This document shows, piece after piece, positions 15,301 through 17,267 of a DNA stretch of 17,267 nt; positions within the stretch are counted from its first letter, which is position 1, and each line of letters begins with the position of its first letter. The position numbers and the translations under genes are program-made. Below the pieces are notes generated by a model. That model saw only the letters and a list, made by a program, of their open reading frames with translations, searched no databases and was not told the origin of the DNA. This DNA comes from Bacteroidales bacterium UBA3724 (GTDB lineage: Bacteria > Bacteroidota > Bacteroidia > Bacteroidales > P3), in assembly GCA_002371315.1 (NCBI GenBank), contig DFHL01000120.1:1-17267 (forward strand), given 5' to 3'.

Positions 15301-17020
15301 CCTCGCCCATATCCGAATAGAAGCCCGACGCCTGAACATCCAAAACCGACCCGCTGTCAGCACTGTCCTTCCACAGCCCCAATTCCTTCAGGTTCAGATG
15401 CTCCACATCGACATTGGCCCTGTATATCGGGCCCCGCTCCCTAAACTCCACCTCGCCGCCGGCCGACACAGCCGCCAGCGCATCGTCCAGGCTCAGCTCA
15501 GCATTCACCTTGCCATCGGCAGCAGCCACATCCACTGCCGTCTCGCCCACCAGGCGCTTCCCCTTCACCACCGTGCGCCTCAGGCGGCCCTGCGCCGTAC
15601 CCTTCATCGTCTTCGGGTCGAACCCCGAGCCCTCAAAGGTCAAGTCGAAAGCGCTGTGCGACACCCACTCGTTCGGCGCCACACGCCCTATCCCGAAACC
15701 GTCGCTCTCTATCGAGCCGCTGTAGCGGTATTCGCCACGCTTCGGATCCATCGCCAACCGCAACTCTCCGCCCACGCGGCCAGGCACCGACTGCAGGTCC
15801 AGCATCGCAACAAAGTCAAACACACGTCCCTCAAACTCCGCATCCAGGTCTATCCTCTCCAGCCTCCGCACCAGTCCCTCGGCCTTCATCGTCACACCCT
15901 CAGGGTGGCGCACAGCCGCCAGGTCGGCATACGTCGTGTGCAAACCCCAAATCTTAGCACTGATCACCGTACTGTCTATATTCGGCAGACCGCAAATCCG
16001 CGCATCCAAATCCAGCGACGACTCCGCGCCGAAAGCCAGGTGAACCCCCTCGGCACTGAAGTCCGCAATCGGGCCACCAAACCAGCCCGACAGCTCCACC
16101 CGCTCGTCCATACCCGCAAGGGCACCCGTCCAGAACGCCGCATCGCGCAGCCCGCCATACGAGCCCTCTTCAAAATGGCACGTGAAAACCACACTGTCAA
16201 GAAAATGCGACATCATCTTCCAGCCCCTGAAGTCCAGCAGCACATCGCCCACCAGGCGCGAATCGTCCGTCTGCAGCACCATATTGGTGGCACTGATGCC
16301 CACACGCGTCGCATACACATTCATACTCATCTCATTGATGCTCAGCCCCGAACGCTCCCGCGTCGTAAACCGCTCGATGCGGCACGTCACATAGTCCTTG
16401 TCAACCCGCACATTGCGCATACGAGCCCGAACACCCGCCCACTCCTGATGCTTGATGTCCACCCTGCCATCGCCTCGAGGCTGGCTCCACACCGCCCGCT
16501 CCGCGTCCAGATCGTGACGGTACGTCACATTGTCCAGCACCAGGTCGTCAACCAGCACCTTGAACTCCACATCTCCACGCTTCTCCTCCGAAGGCTTCGA
16601 CCTCGCAGCAAAATAGTTGATAATGAAACCCAGGTTCAACCCCGTCGAGTCAATGCCCAGATGATAGTATGTGTCCTTCAGCCGCACCTGGCTGAACGTC
16701 AGCCCGTGCTCGTCGAAGGGAAACCGCTTGAAACGGAATGCCAGCGTGTGAGCCCGGCAGATTGTGTCGCCCTCGGGACTCACCAGCTCCACACCGCGCA
16801 GCACCAGGTGGTTGAACGGATTGCAGCCCATCGAGCCCACGCGAACCTTACCGCCCCACTCCCGCGTCGCCCAGTCGCTCACCGCCGAACCGGCAAACGA
16901 CTGCACCAACGAGTAGTTCAGCAACGCAACGGCTACATATACCACTATGAAAACCGTCACCACCACACGACCCAATATTTTACAAAAACGTTTGATAGTC
17001 TTACACTTTAATTCTTTCAT
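12365..17020 (-). CDS. tamB: TamB-like translocation/assembly module protein
   Basis: A 1551-residue AsmA/TamB-superfamily protein. Residues about 16-36 form one N-terminal membrane anchor (VVVTVFIVVYVAVALL), followed by a long periplasmic region rich in alternating beta-strands. The C-terminal DUF490/TamB domain is recognisable from about residue 1215 onward (GGGDLQLQVG, FTLKGDYEIIGGTV, NVIALSGTLQSPDINFDLRLPNA, SLLLLKKFYN). TamB-like proteins bridge the inner and outer membranes and act in outer-membrane protein assembly or lipid transport; the Bacteroidota form works with a BamA/TamA-type barrel elsewhere. Length is normal for Bacteroidota. The gene carries at least six short tandem-repeat tracts in frame that encode polar low-complexity inserts (around residues 588-602, 659-670, 827-839, 920-933, 1139-1150 and 1190-1211). 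The start is the ATG at 17020, just upstream of the membrane anchor. It is the first gene of the minus-strand operon and diverges from tsaD. Confidence 0.93.
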   Translation of the reverse strand: MKELKCKTIKRFCKILGRVVVTVFIVVYVAVALLNYSLVQSFAGSAVSDWATREWGGKVRVGSMGCNPFNHLVLRGVELVSPEGDTICRAHTLAFRFKRFPFDEHGLTFSQVRLKDTYYHLGIDSTGLNLGFIINYFAARSKPSEEKRGDVEFKVLVDDLVLDNVTYRHDLDAERAVWSQPRGDGRVDIKHQEWAGVRARMRNVRVDKDYVTCRIERFTTRERSGLSINEMSMNVYATRVGISATNMVLQTDDSRLVGDVLLDFRGWKMMSHFLDSVVFTCHFEEGSYGGLRDAAFWTGALAGMDERVELSGWFGGPIADFSAEGVHLAFGAESSLDLDARICGLPNIDSTVISAKIWGLHTTYADLAAVRHPEGVTMKAEGLVRRLERIDLDAEFEGRVFDFVAMLDLQSVPGRVGGELRLAMDPKRGEYRYSGSIESDGFGIGRVAPNEWVSHSAFDLTFEGSGFDPKTMKGTAQGRLRRTVVKGKRLVGETAVDVAAADGKVNAELSLDDALAAVSAGGEVEFRERGPIYRANVDVEHLNLKELGLWKDSADSGSVLDVQASGFYSDMGEGNSFARLTLNDVRLRTKTVTKTKDENEKGGGLYLKKVSMTAREQNRWKSWTLSSDVASAQMRGYFSVDALGETVRRFVEDYVPQVGAESGKRKAESESATGVADANFEFNATLNDTVGLLQMFVPELFVANGSTVQANYNGVESCRAIVRSDSIGWGGLKVYNVGVNGEPVADRYRLRVTSDEIKMGELLLSENADIAVETSKRTADCRIYWENSSQTVGGGDVNFRLMADSGRVSLAVDPSQMALGGREWELLETESGNRKSESEATQEKGIFFDEKGFFVGGLAMVSGEERLLLKASRRAEPNDSIELTFRNFGLGVVNPFLGALAMSADGVANGNIRIGFLHKHENENKILNHNLNGNEWVPYLNGDLNIDGLGLNGEQLGNARVRSTWNADMNQLNLLVDTRRNDFSEPLHLVGYLDMSSEDAELNFTAGIDGVDMKVLRPLVQSFSSEVGGTIYGEAEIGGTLKEPVVEGYLFLKDALLKVDFLNVTYVVSDTVALERDAIRLDDVVIYDERGNEAVANGSIRHNHLKDMAFDIKIASERLLCMNTSARDGEAYYGTVLASVDGTVDGTVDDLDIVLDARTVSGSSLHIPINDKRQLKQVDYIHFGTWSDYDENENLNLNPNLNFNPNLNLNEKGYAESGGSSRFALTINVETTPDVRLELPMDFSSVTVNVDARGGGDLQLQVGSDAPFTLKGDYEIIGGTVALDILGVIGKDFAIDEGSSITFPGAISDALFDIKAVYSQRVNMSTLTGSLSATESQKPVQVENVIALSGTLQSPDINFDLRLPNADQSVQEEVFAYIDRTNERDMLNQTVSLLLLKKFYNSSTSTNDGFATSTAEEGYGLVANTLGSMVSDMVEFVDINFDYQAGNALTTEQYALDISKEWNKFYFETTLGFGGEAREMSNTNGGNNMTGDMVVGYKINPRFHLFVFNRSNTNDYTRSDLPYKQGVGVKYTRDFDTFGELLRRNKKRKKQ
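13391..13450. repeat. Hexamer tract GTTAAG-type in tamB
   Basis: Eight consecutive hexamers in register on the plus strand: GTTAAG, GTTAAG, GTTAGG, GTTAAA, GTTAAG, GTTAGG, ATTAAG, GTTAAG, followed by two GTTCTC units. On the coding strand this gives an Asn-rich N-L-N-L-N-P-N-L-N-F run flanked by E-N-E-N. The unit length is a multiple of three, so copy changes keep the frame. Confidence 0.9.
13574..13604. repeat. 12-bp tandem repeat in tamB
   Basis: GTCCACCGTACC is repeated exactly at 13574-13585 and 13586-13597, with a partial third copy to 13604 (about 2.6 copies). It encodes repeated DGTV in the protein and keeps frame. Confidence 0.9.
14225..14260. repeat. Second GTTAAG/GTTTTC hexamer tract in tamB
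   Basis: Six hexamers in register: GTTAAG, GTTATG, GTTAAG, GATTTT, ATTTTC, GTTTTC. The protein reads E-N-E-N-K-I-L-N-H-N-L-N-G-N, very like the tract at 13391, so the same repeat family occurs twice in the gene, about 800 bp apart. Confidence 0.8.
14507..14540. repeat. Heptamer tract GCTTTCC/GATTTCC in tamB
   Basis: Units in order: GCTTTCC, GATTTCC, GATTTCC, GCTTTCC, then GTTTCC with one base missing. It encodes ESGNRKSES on the minus strand. The 7-base unit is not a multiple of three; the final 6-base unit and the flanks keep the frame open in this copy. Confidence 0.85.
15014..15041. repeat. Second heptamer tract GCTTTCC in tamB
   Basis: GCTCTCC followed by three perfect GCTTTCC units (15021-15041). 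It encodes ESGKRKAES, nearly the same peptide as the tract at 14507-14540, about 500 bp away. Gain or loss of one or two heptamers would shift the tamB frame; three restore it. Confidence 0.88.
15219..15255. repeat. TTTTCG hexamer tract in tamB
   Basis: TTTTCG at 15219-15224, 15225-15230, 15238-15243 and 15250-15255, separated by TCCTTCG (7 bases) and TTACAG (6 bases). The protein reads T-K-T-V-T-K-T-K-D-E-N-E-K, a charged low-complexity insert. Confidence 0.8.
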
Positions 17021-17065
17021 AACTAAAAAAACATCTTTTTAGTATAACATCTGAAAAAAAATGTG

Positions 17066-17073
17066 TATTTTTG
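17066..17073 (+). promoter_or_regulatory. Bacteroidota -7 box for tsaD
   Basis: TATTTTTG fits the Bacteroidota sigma-ABfr -7 consensus TAnnTTTG exactly and is 22 bases before the tsaD ATG. I do not see a clear -33 TTTG at the right distance. The 75-bp divergent spacer (17021-17095) must also hold the tamB promoter. Next to the tamB start is an A/T-only 8-bp inverted repeat, ACTAAAAA (17022-17029) with TTTTTAGT (17036-17043). Confidence 0.55.
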
Positions 17074-17095
17074 CAAACTGAAAATCACAACCACG

Positions 17096-17267
17096 ATGCC
17101 GAAAATCAACCCGCAAAACAGCGCCCCAAGCACCCACCAGCTGGCATACATACTTTCCATAGAATCATCCTGCGACGATACTTCTGCCGCCGTACTTAAC
17201 GACGACCGACTGCTCTCGAATGTCATTGCTTCGCAAAAAGTTCACGAACAGTATGGCGGAGTAGTCC
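17096..17267 (+). CDS. tsaD: tRNA N6-adenosine threonylcarbamoyltransferase, 3'-truncated by window
   Basis: The first 57 codons of a TsaD/Gcp/Kae1-family gene, cut by the end of the window. After a short variable leader (MPKINPQNSAPSTHQLA) comes ILSIESSCDDTSAAVL, the ASKHA nucleotide-binding start of TsaD, then LLSNVIASQKVHEQYGGVV, which is the conserved continuation. TsaD transfers the threonylcarbamoyl group from TC-AMP to A37 of ANN-decoding tRNAs, with TsaB and TsaE as partners in the cytoplasm. The His of the metal-binding HxxxH motif lies beyond the window. The leader before ILSIESSCDD is longer than usual by about 10 residues; no closer in-frame ATG is present, so 17096 is used. A perfect -7 box lies 22 bases upstream. 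The gene diverges from tamB, an arrangement I recall from other Bacteroidales. Confidence 0.95.
   Translation, partial: MPKINPQNSAPSTHQLAYILSIESSCDDTSAAVLNDDRLLSNVIASQKVHEQYGGVV

Noticed and set aside
12509..17011. A 1500-codon open frame on the plus strand opposite tamB
   Set aside because: It is the shadow frame of a long, G+C-biased gene: no domain is recognisable, it is rich in Arg/His/Gln, and the minus-strand frame has clear TamB homology, a membrane anchor and coupling to the next gene.

Overview
The window looks like chromosomal DNA of a gut-type Bacteroidales (Bacteroidota), for example a Bacteroides, Prevotella or Muribaculaceae relative. The clues are a GH92 mannosidase with beta-hexosaminidase-C and F5/8-type-C appendages, LxxSC-type lipoproteins, a DUF6266 protein, a Bacteroidota-style TamB, a perfect TAnnTTTG -7 promoter box before tsaD, and the general lack of Shine-Dalgarno sequences. 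Genus cannot be fixed from sequence reading alone.

Layout. (1) 1-2802, plus strand: the 3' part of a GH92 alpha-mannosidase gene, cut by the window start, followed by two small paralogous cysteine-rich lipoprotein genes. (2) 2803-3368: a 566-bp gene-free stretch made of nonamer repeats alternating with short perfect hairpins. (3) 3369-4241: a DUF6266 gene that carries, in frame, a diverged copy of a repeat also found between the two lipoprotein genes. (4) 4327-7266, plus strand: a tight three-gene cassette of visibly lower G+C, consisting of an amino-type DNA methyltransferase, a nuclease with a PUA/EVE-like N-terminus and a DUF91/NucS-like PD-(D/E)XK C-terminus, and a D12-class adenine methyltransferase. 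Two overlapping 12-bp palindromes sit immediately upstream. I read it as a restriction-modification system, probably acting on an asymmetric site, and probably acquired horizontally. (5) 17020-7275, minus strand: an apparent operon tamB - GT9 glycosyltransferase - NAGPA-type phosphodiester glycosidase - AddA/RecB-like helicase-nuclease, with junctions of -4, 10 and 14 bp. The helicase gene ends 8 bp from the end of the restriction cassette, tail to tail. (6) 17096-end, plus strand: the start of tsaD, divergent from tamB.

How the parts work together. The first block is glycan foraging (mannose removal from host or fungal glycans) at the cell surface. The minus-strand operon is mostly envelope biogenesis (TamB, LOS-type GT9, periplasmic glycosidase), with a recombination/DNA-degradation enzyme at its distal end. 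The restriction cassette next to a RecBCD/AddAB-type helicase-nuclease forms a small DNA-defence neighbourhood, although co-function is only inferred.

The most unusual signals are: the restriction cassette with a base-reading-like domain on its nuclease and a non-canonical HPPY methyltransferase motif; six short tandem-repeat tracts (6-, 7- and 12-bp units) inserted in frame in the essential-looking tamB reading frame, two of them built on the same heptamer and so theoretically able to shift frame; and the dispersed repeat present both between genes and inside the DUF6266 coding sequence. No rRNA, tRNA, CRISPR array, integrase or insertion-sequence transposase was seen.
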